Below, piece after piece: positions 34,082 to 42,478 of a DNA stretch of 64,000 nucleotides. This DNA comes from CAWCDJ01 sp963796485 (GTDB lineage Bacteria > Acidobacteriota > Terriglobia > Bryobacterales > Bryobacteraceae), in assembly GCA_963796485.1 (NCBI GenBank), contig CAWCLV010000012.1:248001-312000 (forward strand). Reading direction: 5' to 3'. The position numbers were made by a program, and so were the translations under genes. The notes under the pieces were generated by a model. That model did no database searches. It was not told the DNA's origin and was given only the letters and a program-made list of their open reading frames with translations. Positions within the stretch are counted from its first letter, which is position 1. Every line of letters begins with the position of its first letter.

Positions 34082-36361
34082 TCAACCGATGACGGCCACC
34101 TCGTGCTCCAGGATCGGTCCAATCTCGAATTCGAGATGCCCGCCGTTCACGCGCAGCGGCGGGCGCCGCCCCGAAACGAGCAGCCGCGCGGCGCCATACG
34201 TTCCCGCCGCGGGCTTGCGAATTCCAACGCGAAAAGGTCCCAGCGGTATCAGGTCGTCGATGGGAGCGCGCCACGTCGCGCTGTTCGTCAGGTTCAGAAT
34301 GTGCAGGACCAGCCGGCCCGGCTGTTCGTAGAGATGGCAATCGATCAGTCCGGGGCCGCTGACGGTCATCGGCATGCGGTCCCCCGCCAGCCAGCGCAGA
34401 ATGTTGGCCAGCAGATTTCCGTGGTCCGGAAGATTGTCCTGCGCGAAACGCCGGTCGATATCGGCGGGAAGATAGGCTATCCGGCCGCCCGACGCCGTCG
34501 TCCGGAGAACCAGCCCGGGGATGGTCGTTTTCTCCTGCCGCATCCAGGCAGTTTCCGGCGGATAGATCGGGAATTCCGGAATGAACGTGAGCGGCACGGT
34601 CGCGCCCGGTTCCACTCGTAGCGGTTGCAGCGTCCCGCCGAACGCCAGAATATCGGTGTCGTCGAAGCCTTCGAGCACGGGGTGCCGCGAGCCTTCGGCG
34701 GGCGGCTCCTTACCGGACTTGGGCCCGTAGACCTTGCCGCGAAGTTCCGGCGAGAGCCGCAGGTAGGTGTGGACCAGCGGCGATGGGCTGCGGGCCGCTT
34801 TCCCCACCGCGGAATGATCCGTAACGTGAGCGCTGAATAAATCCGCGAGGCCGAAGTCCGGCCTGGTATCGCCGGATTCGGTAAACAGACTGGTGCACCC
34901 GGTGGCCAGCAGCGACCCTCCGGCCTCTACGAACCGCCGGACTCGCTCGCAATCCGCATCGGAGAGCGCCCCCACATTCGGCAGGGCCAGCACCGGCAGG
35001 CGGCCCGGCTCGCGGTCGATGTGCTCGATGTTCACGGGAACATACGGAATCCGCGCGCGAACCAGCGCCTGCACCATGCCGCGATAGGGAGCCTCAGTCA
35101 GTTCGTTGGCGTGCTCCCGCCCATAGAAATCCGTACTCTCCTGCGACCACACAACTCCCACGGCCGCGACCGGCTTGCGATCGACCAGGAACTCCTGGTT
35201 GTCCTTGTAAAACTTCATCATCGGACCCGGAGTGCGATACATGCGCCGGTCTTCCTGGTAGGCGGAAATCATATGCCACCACGGCTGAATCCCGCCCGCG
35301 AACCCGGCCGCCATCCACATGCGCGCTTCCGCCGCCGGCTTGCTGGCGAGACGGAACGTCGGCCGCCCCGCCTGGTATTGCGCCATGCTCTCCGGAATCA
35401 GCTTGTCCCAGCCGAGGATGCCGTGGATCAGTTTGCCCATCTCGGAATTCTGCTGGAAGCCGCCGCCATCGCTGCGGGCCTGATGATCGAGAAGCAGCAT
35501 TTCGGCGCGCCGGCAGATGCCCTTGTAGTCGCGGAATTGCTGGCACTGGTTGGCGATCGATCCGCTGTTCATTCCGATCCACAGGCAATCGGGGCCGCCC
35601 GCCTGGCGCGTGACCCGGTTGTTGAGATCCCAGATTTCCAGGCGGCGCCGGTAGTTCCACCGGATCCACTCGCGGTAGACCGCGTTATCCCAGTCCGCCC
35701 GGGCCGGCAGGTCCTTGCCGCTTGCGGAGCGGAACTTTGTCGCGCAGTTCCCGCAGTAGCAGATGCGGTCGCGGCTCAGGCCGCTCCAACTGTTATCGGC
35801 AAAACCCTCGGGCCGGGTCCGCTCGATGATTTCGCGCATCACCCCGGGCAGATACTCGTCGTAATAGGCACTGTTGACGCAGCTGATGTACTTCTCCGCC
35901 GCCCTGTACGGTGTGCCGGATGCGTCTACCGCAAACCAGTCGGGATGCTGCCGGTAGAAATCCTCGGCGGCGCGGTTCGAATCCATTCTCGCCAGCACCA
36001 CCAGGCCGTCGTCGTGCGCCGCCTTGGCCAGTTCGCCGTAAAGGTCCCGGCCGCAGAGGAACTCCGCGCGATGCTGCAGCGGAAAACGGCTCGGATAATA
36101 GGCGACAATCCCGCCGGCGTTGAGGATCACACCCTGGATCTCGGTGGCCTTCCAGTACTCTCGCCACCACGCGATGTCATAGCGGGCCGGGTCGATTTCC
36201 GTGATGTTCGTCTGGCCCCAGCGGTACGTGCGCCGGTGCCAGGGCACCCGATCGGCCGGTGCGGCATTTGCCGGCGCACCGAAAGCGGCAGCGCCCGCAA
36301 GGCTGCCCTGAAGGAACGCCCGCCGCGTTCCGCCCTGGCGATCCGAATCGTGATTAGCCAT
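34082..36361 (-). CDS. Tat-exported glycosidase-like protein with beta-galactosidase-trimerisation-type domain
   Basis: A 759-residue protein with a Tat leader (TRRAFLQGSLAGAAAFGA, RR at 13-14). Residues about 40-420 form a barrel-like domain with motifs such as ARYDIAWWREYWKATEIQGV, ENSAYYDEYLPGVMREII-like helices and a CxxC (CYCGNC) pair. This is the course of the hypothetical glycosyl hydrolase (GHL6-like) group. A domain resembling the trimerisation domain of GH42 beta-galactosidases follows (IDREPGRLPVLALPNVGALS; VRRFVEAGGSLLATG), then a beta-sandwich end. It is divergent from a sugar isomerase-like gene with a 45-bp gap. It probably acts on an extracellular glycan, with unknown specificity. 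Confidence 0.65.
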   Translation of the reverse strand: MANHDSDRQGGTRRAFLQGSLAGAAAFGAPANAAPADRVPWHRRTYRWGQTNITEIDPARYDIAWWREYWKATEIQGVILNAGGIVAYYPSRFPLQHRAEFLCGRDLYGELAKAAHDDGLVVLARMDSNRAAEDFYRQHPDWFAVDASGTPYRAAEKYISCVNSAYYDEYLPGVMREIIERTRPEGFADNSWSGLSRDRICYCGNCATKFRSASGKDLPARADWDNAVYREWIRWNYRRRLEIWDLNNRVTRQAGGPDCLWIGMNSGSIANQCQQFRDYKGICRRAEMLLLDHQARSDGGGFQQNSEMGKLIHGILGWDKLIPESMAQYQAGRPTFRLASKPAAEARMWMAAGFAGGIQPWWHMISAYQEDRRMYRTPGPMMKFYKDNQEFLVDRKPVAAVGVVWSQESTDFYGREHANELTEAPYRGMVQALVRARIPYVPVNIEHIDREPGRLPVLALPNVGALSDADCERVRRFVEAGGSLLATGCTSLFTESGDTRPDFGLADLFSAHVTDHSAVGKAARSPSPLVHTYLRLSPELRGKVYGPKSGKEPPAEGSRHPVLEGFDDTDILAFGGTLQPLRVEPGATVPLTFIPEFPIYPPETAWMRQEKTTIPGLVLRTTASGGRIAYLPADIDRRFAQDNLPDHGNLLANILRWLAGDRMPMTVSGPGLIDCHLYEQPGRLVLHILNLTNSATWRAPIDDLIPLGPFRVGIRKPAAGTYGAARLLVSGRRPPLRVNGGHLEFEIGPILEHEVAVIG

Positions 36362-36406
36362 ATGGATCTTTCAGTGTAATTCGCATGGGGATAGAATCAG
36401 AGGACC

Positions 36407-37369
36407 ATGCAATTCAATCGACGAGATTTTGGCAAACTCGCGCTGGCTGCCCTGCCCTTGCCGCTGCTCGCCAAGCCGAATTCCAGATTTGGCGGCGTCC
36501 AGGTGGGACTCAACGCGCCCTACAGCTTTCACGGCCTGCCCGCCAGCGCGGACGACGTTCAGAAGTACGTTGTGGATCTGAACATTAGCGCCCTCGAACT
36601 TCGCTCCCAGCCCGTCGAAGAGTTTTGCGGCTGCCCGATCCACTACAGTACGATCCCGGGTCGCCGGCCGCAGACGCCTCCCACACCGGAGCAGCGAGCC
36701 GCGCAGCGCGCCGAAGCCGATGCCAAAGCCGCAGCGGTCGCCAAATGGCGCCTGTCAGCCTCCATGGATCAGTTCAAGGCGTTCCGCAAGAAATACGAGG
36801 ATGCCGGCATTGCCATCCAGATCGTCAAGTTCGACGCCGTAGACAAGATGAAGGACGAAGAGGTCGATTACGCGTTCACCCTCGCCAACACGCTCGGCGC
36901 GCACGCCATCTCCTGCGAGATCCCGCTGAGCAAGACACCGTGGCTCGGCGAGTTCGCCACCAGGCACAAGATGATGGTGGGCTATCACGGCCACACCAAC
37001 ATCCACAATCCCGAAGCCTTCGGCGCGCCGGCAAGCTGGGAGAAGGCGATGACCTACTCCAAGTACAACGGCATCAATCTCGACATCGGCCACTTCGTTG
37101 CCGCCAACAACACCTCGCCGATTCCGTTCCTCAAGAAGTATGCCGACCGGATCACCCACATCCACGTGAAAGACCGCAAAATGAACGACGGTCCGAACAC
37201 GCCGTTCGGCCAGGCCGACACGCCCATAAAAGAAGTCCTGCAACTGATGAAACGCGAGAAGTATCCGTTCCAGGCCACCATCGAGTTCGAATACAAGGTG
37301 CCCGAAGGGTCGGACGTCCTCCACGAAATTGCGAAATGCGTGGACTACTGCCGGAATTGCCTGGTGTAG
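36407..37369 (+). CDS. Sugar phosphate isomerase/epimerase-like TIM barrel, Tat-type leader
   Basis: A 320-residue protein of the xylose-isomerase-like TIM barrel (AP_endonuc_2) family. The leader MQFNRRDFGKLALAALPLPLLA has the Tat twin arginine at 5-6. Metal and substrate positions typical of the family appear in ISCEIPL, VGYHGHTNIH, NLDIGHFVAANN, HIHVKDRK and ATIEFEY. Members isomerise or epimerise sugars and cyclitols; the precise reaction is unknown. A TAGAAT hexamer ends 9 nt before the ATG. It ends 2 bp before the convergent formamidase gene. Confidence 0.82.
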   Translation: MQFNRRDFGKLALAALPLPLLAKPNSRFGGVQVGLNAPYSFHGLPASADDVQKYVVDLNISALELRSQPVEEFCGCPIHYSTIPGRRPQTPPTPEQRAAQRAEADAKAAAVAKWRLSASMDQFKAFRKKYEDAGIAIQIVKFDAVDKMKDEEVDYAFTLANTLGAHAISCEIPLSKTPWLGEFATRHKMMVGYHGHTNIHNPEAFGAPASWEKAMTYSKYNGINLDIGHFVAANNTSPIPFLKKYADRITHIHVKDRKMNDGPNTPFGQADTPIKEVLQLMKREKYPFQATIEFEYKVPEGSDVLHEIAKCVDYCRNCLV

Positions 37370-37371
37370 CC

Positions 37372-38649
37372 TTACTTCGCCAAAGCCGCCAGCGCCGCCT
37401 TGCTGACCTTGGCTACGATGTTGACCTGCGGGTCTACCAACTCCGCGATGTCGTACCTGACGGCCGACCCCAGCACGATCGCCGATTCGTTCGGCGTAAG
37501 ATGGTAATCGCGCTCCAGCCAGCGCGCCAGTTGAGTGGTAGCCTGCCGTACGGCCTCCGGCAATGAGTTTGCGATTCCCATCGCCATGAGGTACTCGTCG
37601 TTCTCCGCCCGCGGGCCGACGGTGCTCTGGCCGCGGACCAGGTTTACCGTGAACTCCACATCCATCGAGGTCTCCAGCGCATCGCCGGTGAGTTCCCCGT
37701 CGCCCTGCGCGGCATGTCCGTCGCCGACAAAGAGCAGCGCGCCCTCCTGGTACACCGGCAGATACAGGGTGACGCCCTCCCGCAGGGAGTTGTAATCCAT
37801 GTTGCCGCCATAAGAACCCAGCCAGCCGGAGCGAAAGGTCTGTTGGTCGGGCGGCGCTACCGCAACACATCCCAGCATCGGCTGAAGCTTCACACGGTAA
37901 TTCTTCAGGTGCTCCGAAGGCTTGGCCAGCATCGCGGTGCCGGTGGCCTGATCGAGTTTCCACTCGCTGCTGAAGTGATCGTCGTACTTCGCGTCACGAA
38001 TGTAGCCGGCGCTCAGTGCATCGGTTGTTATCCGGTCGCCGCTCGCGGCCGAATCGCGGTTGAGCCGGATCCGGTTCAACTTGACGACGAGGGTATCGCC
38101 CGGCATGGCCCCGTCCACATAGAACGGCCCGGTTTCCGGATTGCCCCCATTCGACCGGCGCGCACCCCTGGAATCGCGGCCCCCGGCATCCACGGTGGTG
38201 GTGCGCACGGTGTCGCCAGGATGAATGTGCAATGCCGGGGCGATCGTACCCGAGAAATAGCGGTGAAATTGAGTTGGCTCAAAACGATGAGTCTGCGGCG
38301 GACCGGAGGCAACGGCCGGTAACCGCCGCGCCACCCACTCCATGTTTTCGTCGCCACGATGAAGCGCGCCTCGTAGCTCGCCACCCTCCAACCGCCCTTC
38401 CAACACTCCAAATTCCGCGCCGTTGGGCCGCACGGCCTTCAGGTGTAGAACACCTGCCTGCAGTGTGCCATCGAGTTTGAGTTCGTTCAGCGTGCCGGTT
38501 ACTTTGTCGCCATCCACCTTAAGCTCCACCCGGGCCGGAGACGTTTCCTCGCCGAATGCCACGATGTGGAGAATCCACTCCCCCGCGATATCCGCAGCAG
38601 CGCTAAGAGCGATGCCGGCAAACGCGAGCACGCACACGAGTAGCTTCAT
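37372..38649 (-). CDS. Acetamidase/formamidase family protein, exported
   Basis: A 425-residue protein starting at the ATG 38649 with a good GGAGGAG site and a signal peptide (1-19). An extra N-terminal domain of about 115 residues (GEWILHIVAFGEETSPARVEL...) precedes the FmdA_AmdA domain, so it is longer than typical formamidases near 310-400. The family's core is visible: IHPGDTVRTTTVDAGG, GPFYVDGAMPGDTLVVKL, GCVAVAPPD, the GGNMDYN motif, and LFVGDGHAAQGDGE. These enzymes hydrolyse short amides to ammonia. The added N-terminal domain and export are unusual and could mark a different substrate. Confidence 0.85.
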   Translation of the reverse strand: MKLLVCVLAFAGIALSAAADIAGEWILHIVAFGEETSPARVELKVDGDKVTGTLNELKLDGTLQAGVLHLKAVRPNGAEFGVLEGRLEGGELRGALHRGDENMEWVARRLPAVASGPPQTHRFEPTQFHRYFSGTIAPALHIHPGDTVRTTTVDAGGRDSRGARRSNGGNPETGPFYVDGAMPGDTLVVKLNRIRLNRDSAASGDRITTDALSAGYIRDAKYDDHFSSEWKLDQATGTAMLAKPSEHLKNYRVKLQPMLGCVAVAPPDQQTFRSGWLGSYGGNMDYNSLREGVTLYLPVYQEGALLFVGDGHAAQGDGELTGDALETSMDVEFTVNLVRGQSTVGPRAENDEYLMAMGIANSLPEAVRQATTQLARWLERDYHLTPNESAIVLGSAVRYDIAELVDPQVNIVAKVSKAALAALAK

Positions 38650-38688
38650 ATCTCCTCCAGAAGCCAGGACGCGTGCGGGATACAAAGG

Positions 38689-39447
38689 TTAGTATCCGTT
38701 GGAGTCGCCCTCCCGTATTCCCGCAAATAAATCGGTCTCGTACTCGGAGGGGCCCGGGTTGACCCGGGCGGCAAGGTGGAAGAATTCCTTCGTGCCGCGC
38801 TCCCTGACCGTCTTTTCGAAAACGTCGTAGAGCGGCGCCTGCGTCAGGTGCGCCCGGAATGCGGCCATCCGTGTTTCGACATACGGAGCGACTTCAATCT
38901 CGGTGGTGATCGGAGGTAAAGAGACGGGTGGGCGCTCCGGCAGCGTAAAGCTGGCGGTACCGTAATACAGCTTCTGCGTTCGGTGAGGCTGAAGCCCGTC
39001 TTCAAGCTGCTCCGGAAAACGGTTCGAGCGGCCGGCCCATTGATAAGCGAGGCTGGCGAAGACACCCGCCATGGAATGGTCGGGGTGCCCCGTCACCGCG
39101 CCCTCCGCTCCGAACGTAAGCAGTACGTCCGGACGAAACTGCCGGATATGGTGCGTGACGTCGCCCGCAACGCGAAAGAGATCGAGCCGGTCCAGCTGCC
39201 CGTCGGGGTAGTCGAGAATGAGGGGGCGGGCTACCTGCAAGATAGCGCACGCGGCGGCGAACTCTTTGCGGCGCAATGCGGCCAATTCCTCATCGTTCCT
39301 GGCGCTGCCCCGGTGCCTGGCGGCCTGTCCGGGTGTAAGGCACAGTACGCAGGTTTCGACACCCCGGTCGCGATACAACCTCAGAGTCCCGCCAAACGCA
39401 CCCGATTCGTCGTCCGGATGCGCAGTCACGCACATGAGACGAAGCAT
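38689..39447 (-). CDS. PIG-L/LmbE-family zinc deacetylase
   Basis: A 252-residue protein with the family's zinc motif AHPDDE (9-14) and the second metal motif HPDH (121-124). Members deacetylate N-acetylglucosamine conjugates, for example in bacillithiol, mycothiol or antibiotic synthesis. No other thiol-synthesis genes are close, so the substrate is open. The start ATG has a -10-like TACGAT ending 7 nt upstream (39455-39460) and no ribosome site. Confidence 0.9.
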   Translation of the reverse strand: MLRLMCVTAHPDDESGAFGGTLRLYRDRGVETCVLCLTPGQAARHRGSARNDEELAALRRKEFAAACAILQVARPLILDYPDGQLDRLDLFRVAGDVTHHIRQFRPDVLLTFGAEGAVTGHPDHSMAGVFASLAYQWAGRSNRFPEQLEDGLQPHRTQKLYYGTASFTLPERPPVSLPPITTEIEVAPYVETRMAAFRAHLTQAPLYDVFEKTVRERGTKEFFHLAARVNPGPSEYETDLFAGIREGDSNGY

Positions 39448-39454
39448 AGACAGA

Positions 39455-39460
39455 ATCGTA
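39455..39460 (-). promoter_or_regulatory. Putative -10 (TACGAT) 7 nt before the PIG-L gene
   Basis: On the minus strand TACGAT ends 7 nt before the ATG at 39447. It matches the -10 consensus at four positions and fits the leaderless arrangement seen at other genes here, but the -35 is not convincing. Confidence 0.3.
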
Positions 39461-39499
39461 CTTGCAACGGCAGTGCCGCCGGGTTGAAACAGCCTGGGT

Positions 39500-41062
39500 C
39501 TACTGTACGCCTGGCACCGCGCAGGTAAAGTTCGCAGCGTCGTCCGTACTGCCGGAGCCGTTCCATTGGGCTTCGGCCGGGTACGGGCAGAGCGGGCGGG
39601 TGCGGTCCACCTTACCGTTGCTCAGGTGAGACGCGACGACGCGGTCCGGCGCGACGCCCTTCTCCACCCAGCCCTCCAGCGCGTCGAGCATCCGGAAGGA
39701 ATCCGTACCGGCGCCTCCCCGGCAGTGCTGCATCCCGGGAACCATGAAGAGCCGGTAGAACTGCTGCGTGTCGCGCAACGCCTCGGCGGTTCCCTGCCCG
39801 TTCAGATGCACCACGCTCTCGTAGTAGTCGATGCTGTTCAGGGGCGTGATATCCGGATCCGCCCAGCCGTGGTAGTGGATGAGCTTGCCGCCGTTATCAC
39901 GGAAGGCCCGCAGGTCGGGATCGATGGCGTTGAAGAGGCCGCCGAGTTTGGCATCGGTGAACTGAATATCGTTATCCAGACCGTCAGGGCGCGTAAATCG
40001 AAACGTGTGGAAGTCCCAATCCGGCTCTTCGAACGCAACGTATTTCATGAACGGGATGCCCAGGCGCGCGTGCTGGCTTTGTCCCGGGGACGCGCCGGTG
40101 ACCCACGACGCCCATCCGCCCGGAACATCCTCGCCGCCAGGCAGGAGCCCGGGATAGAGTTGCTTCCCCGACGCGTCGCGGAGCCCGGTGTACAGCTTCT
40201 TGAGCGCATCGGCCTGCGGTGCGGTGAGGCAATCGGGCGCATCCGCGCCCTTGCATTCGATCGTCGCAGGGTCGAACCGGCAGCGCCGCGGATCGCTGAG
40301 CACTCCGTCTTTCACGCCGTCCAACGCGTCGCACGCCGCCCTGACCGCGGCTCCGATGACGGGCAACTTCGCGGGCGGGATGAAGCCGGCGCCATCCATG
40401 GCGAGCGCCGTCCACAGGTGGCCGCCGATGTAGTGATGGGTCCAGTAGTTCGCGGGATCGCCGGCGATTATGCCGTCGTAGTCCTTCGGAAAACGCTGCG
40501 CCAGCATGAGCGCCTGCTGGCCGCCTTGCGAGCAGCCCTCGAAATACGAGTGGGCGATGGCGCCGTCATAGTAATTCGCCGTGATGACCTTGGCCGCCTG
40601 GGCGGTCGCGTGAATGCCGCGATACGCGAAGTCAACGACGCGCTCCATGTGCCCGGCCGCCCAACTGGCGTCGTTCGAATTCCCCTGGTGCCCTGTGTCG
40701 GTGCTGGCCACGGCGTAGCCCCGCCGCACAGGCGGCAGCATCGCGGCGTAGCTGATGGCGCCCGCCATTCCGCCGTTGCCAACCCCCATGAACTTGCCGT
40801 TCCAATGTTCCGGAAGCCAAAGCTCAAAGCGGACTTCCGGCCACGCGACGGCCGCGACGCGGCAAAATGCCGGGACTCGGACCGGCGCCGCTCCCGCCGC
40901 GGCATTCGGCAGTGCCCACGCCCCCGCGGGAACGGAAACAGCCGACGAGATCGTTACCCCCGGCAGCCGGAACGCGGAAACCTGTCCGCAGGACATGGCC
41001 GCAGGCGCGGCGGGCGCGTATGCAATCAGGCAGAGAAGCCACGGCAAGGCAGATCGGAGCAT
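39500..41062 (-). CDS. Tannase/feruloyl esterase family enzyme
   Basis: A 520-residue secreted enzyme with a signal peptide (about 1-22). It shows the CS-D-HC arrangement of the tannase/feruloyl esterase family: the nucleophile in FEGCSQGGQQA (Cys177-Ser178), an aspartate in the GWADPDI segment and the histidine-cysteine pair in GMQHCRGG near the C terminus, where the two cysteines are expected to pair in a disulfide. It should hydrolyse ester bonds of galloyl or feruloyl groups on plant material outside the cytoplasm. It is followed upstream by the repeat array at 41084-41510. Confidence 0.92.
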   Translation of the reverse strand: MLRSALPWLLCLIAYAPAAPAAMSCGQVSAFRLPGVTISSAVSVPAGAWALPNAAAGAAPVRVPAFCRVAAVAWPEVRFELWLPEHWNGKFMGVGNGGMAGAISYAAMLPPVRRGYAVASTDTGHQGNSNDASWAAGHMERVVDFAYRGIHATAQAAKVITANYYDGAIAHSYFEGCSQGGQQALMLAQRFPKDYDGIIAGDPANYWTHHYIGGHLWTALAMDGAGFIPPAKLPVIGAAVRAACDALDGVKDGVLSDPRRCRFDPATIECKGADAPDCLTAPQADALKKLYTGLRDASGKQLYPGLLPGGEDVPGGWASWVTGASPGQSQHARLGIPFMKYVAFEEPDWDFHTFRFTRPDGLDNDIQFTDAKLGGLFNAIDPDLRAFRDNGGKLIHYHGWADPDITPLNSIDYYESVVHLNGQGTAEALRDTQQFYRLFMVPGMQHCRGGAGTDSFRMLDALEGWVEKGVAPDRVVASHLSNGKVDRTRPLCPYPAEAQWNGSGSTDDAANFTCAVPGVQ

Positions 41063-41083
41063 GCATCTATTCTCACCGACTTT

Positions 41084-41510
41084 GACGCGGCCGATACGGG
41101 CCCCGTCAGTTGAGCCAGCGGTCGAGGCGGGTCTTCACGAAATCATCGTCGGCGAGCTGCGGGTAGGCCGCGGTGACGCGGTCGATACGGGCCACGTCAG
41201 TCGAGCCAGCGGTCAAGGCGGGTCTTCACGAAATCATCGTCGGCGAGCTGCGGGTAGGCCGCGGTGACGCGGCCGATGACGGGCCACGCCAGTTGAGCCG
41301 GCGGTCGAGGTGGATCTTCACGAAATCATCGTCGGCGGGCTGCGGGTAGGCCGCGGTGACGCGGTCTTCAAGAAATCATCATTGGCGAGCTGCGGGTAGG
41401 CCGCGGTGACGCGGCCGATACGGGCCACGTCATTTGAGCCAGCGGTCGAGGTGGGACTTCACGAAGTCATCGTCGGCAAGCTGCGGGTAGGCCGCGGTGA
41501 CGCGGTCGAT
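41084..41510 (-). repeat. Tandem 91-bp duplications of the 3' end of the DapA-like gene
   Basis: This fills the 367-bp gap between the tannase and DapA-like genes and reaches into the latter. A unit starting at GACGCGG(T/C)CGAT recurs with starts at 41084, 41175, 41266, 41358, 41408 and 41499. Periods are 91, 91, 92, 50 (a copy missing about 42 bp) and 91. Read on the minus strand each full unit encodes variants of RVTAAYPQLADDDFVK and LDRWL. The native unit ends the gene at 41430; two distal units keep their own TGA, a third has changed it to TGG. The units differ at several positions, so the array is not brand new. Confidence 0.88.
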
Positions 41511-42476
41511 CTCGGCCAGTTGTCCCGGAGAGAGGTCCTCGGAGGGATCGAGACACCAGCGGCCCGCCAACAATCCCTGGCGCCGCAGTATTTCGTGCAA
41601 GCCGGCGATCGATCCCGCAAACCGGTTGCGCGCGTCGAAGAGCGCGGCGTTGGCATCGGTCAGCGCGGCCGCTTGCGCCAGAAGTTCGGCTGCGCCGGCG
41701 CCGTTCCCATTCCGGCAGCATCGAATCCGCTCCAGCAATTCCACCGCGCGCCGCGTCCACACCGCCCACTGCCCCAGCAATCCGCCGCGGAAATATGCGG
41801 TTCCGCCGTCCACATGGAAATCGGAGAGAAGGTCGGGGATGATGTTGTCGTCATTGCCGGTGTAGAGAGAAATCTGATCGGCGCGGCCGCTGTGTACCAC
41901 GGCGCGAACTACGTCCAGGGTCTGGTAGCGATTGAAGGGCGCGACCTTGATGGCCGCGACCCGCTCGATTTCGCAGAACGCGCGCCAGAATTCATACGAG
42001 AGGTGGCGGCCGCCCACGGACGGCTGCAGATAGAACCCGAACAGCGGGATCTCTCCGGCGACGGCGCGGCAGTGCTGAAGCAATTCGGCATCACCGGCCG
42101 ACGGCAGTGCGGCAAGGCTGAGCAAACCGAGGTCGTAACCGCTTTCGCGGGCGAGCTGCGCTTCCTTCACGGCCTGCCGTGTGGCTCCGCAGATTCCCGC
42201 CACCTTCACCAGCCTCTTGCCCGAGGCGCTCTCGAAAGCGGCCGCAACCTGCGCGGCGAGCCTGAGGACCGGCTGGTATAGACCAACGTGCGGATCGCGG
42301 ATGGCGAACTGCGTGGTATGGACACCGACCGCAATGCCGCCGGCGCCCGCATCGCAGTAGTACCTGGTCAATGCCGCCTGCCGGCGCTCGTCGAGTTGCC
42401 GCTCCGCCGTGAGCGCCAGCGGATGCGCCGGAATCACGACGCCTCTTCGGAGAGCCTGGGAAACAGCTTCGTGCAT
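41430..42476 (-). CDS. Dihydrodipicolinate synthase (DapA) family aldolase/lyase-like protein
   Basis: A 348-residue protein of the DapA/NAL class I aldolase superfamily. The N-terminal segment VVIPAHPLALT and GAGGIAVGVHTTQFAIRD correspond to the first strands and the substrate loop. VAAIKVAPFN places a lysine at the Schiff-base position. The ATG at 42476 lies 2 bp after the stop of the epimerase gene, so both are one operon; they may break down the same sugar or sugar acid, which is inferred. The final 27 codons are the source of the tandem units downstream. Family specificity is unknown; it is not likely to be the lysine-pathway enzyme. Confidence 0.78.
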   Translation of the reverse strand: MHEAVSQALRRGVVIPAHPLALTAERQLDERRQAALTRYYCDAGAGGIAVGVHTTQFAIRDPHVGLYQPVLRLAAQVAAAFESASGKRLVKVAGICGATRQAVKEAQLARESGYDLGLLSLAALPSAGDAELLQHCRAVAGEIPLFGFYLQPSVGGRHLSYEFWRAFCEIERVAAIKVAPFNRYQTLDVVRAVVHSGRADQISLYTGNDDNIIPDLLSDFHVDGGTAYFRGGLLGQWAVWTRRAVELLERIRCCRNGNGAGAAELLAQAAALTDANAALFDARNRFAGSIAGLHEILRRQGLLAGRWCLDPSEDLSPGQLAEIDRVTAAYPQLADDDFVKSHLDRWLK

Positions 42477-42478
42477 GG

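Noticed and set aside
39566..41113. A 515-codon plus-strand frame opposite the tannase gene
   Set aside because: Antisense shadow; the minus-strand protein has the complete CS-D-HC motif.
41084..41510. CRISPR array
   Set aside because: The repeats are 91 bp, adjacent without unique spacers, and derive from a coding 3' end; no cas genes.
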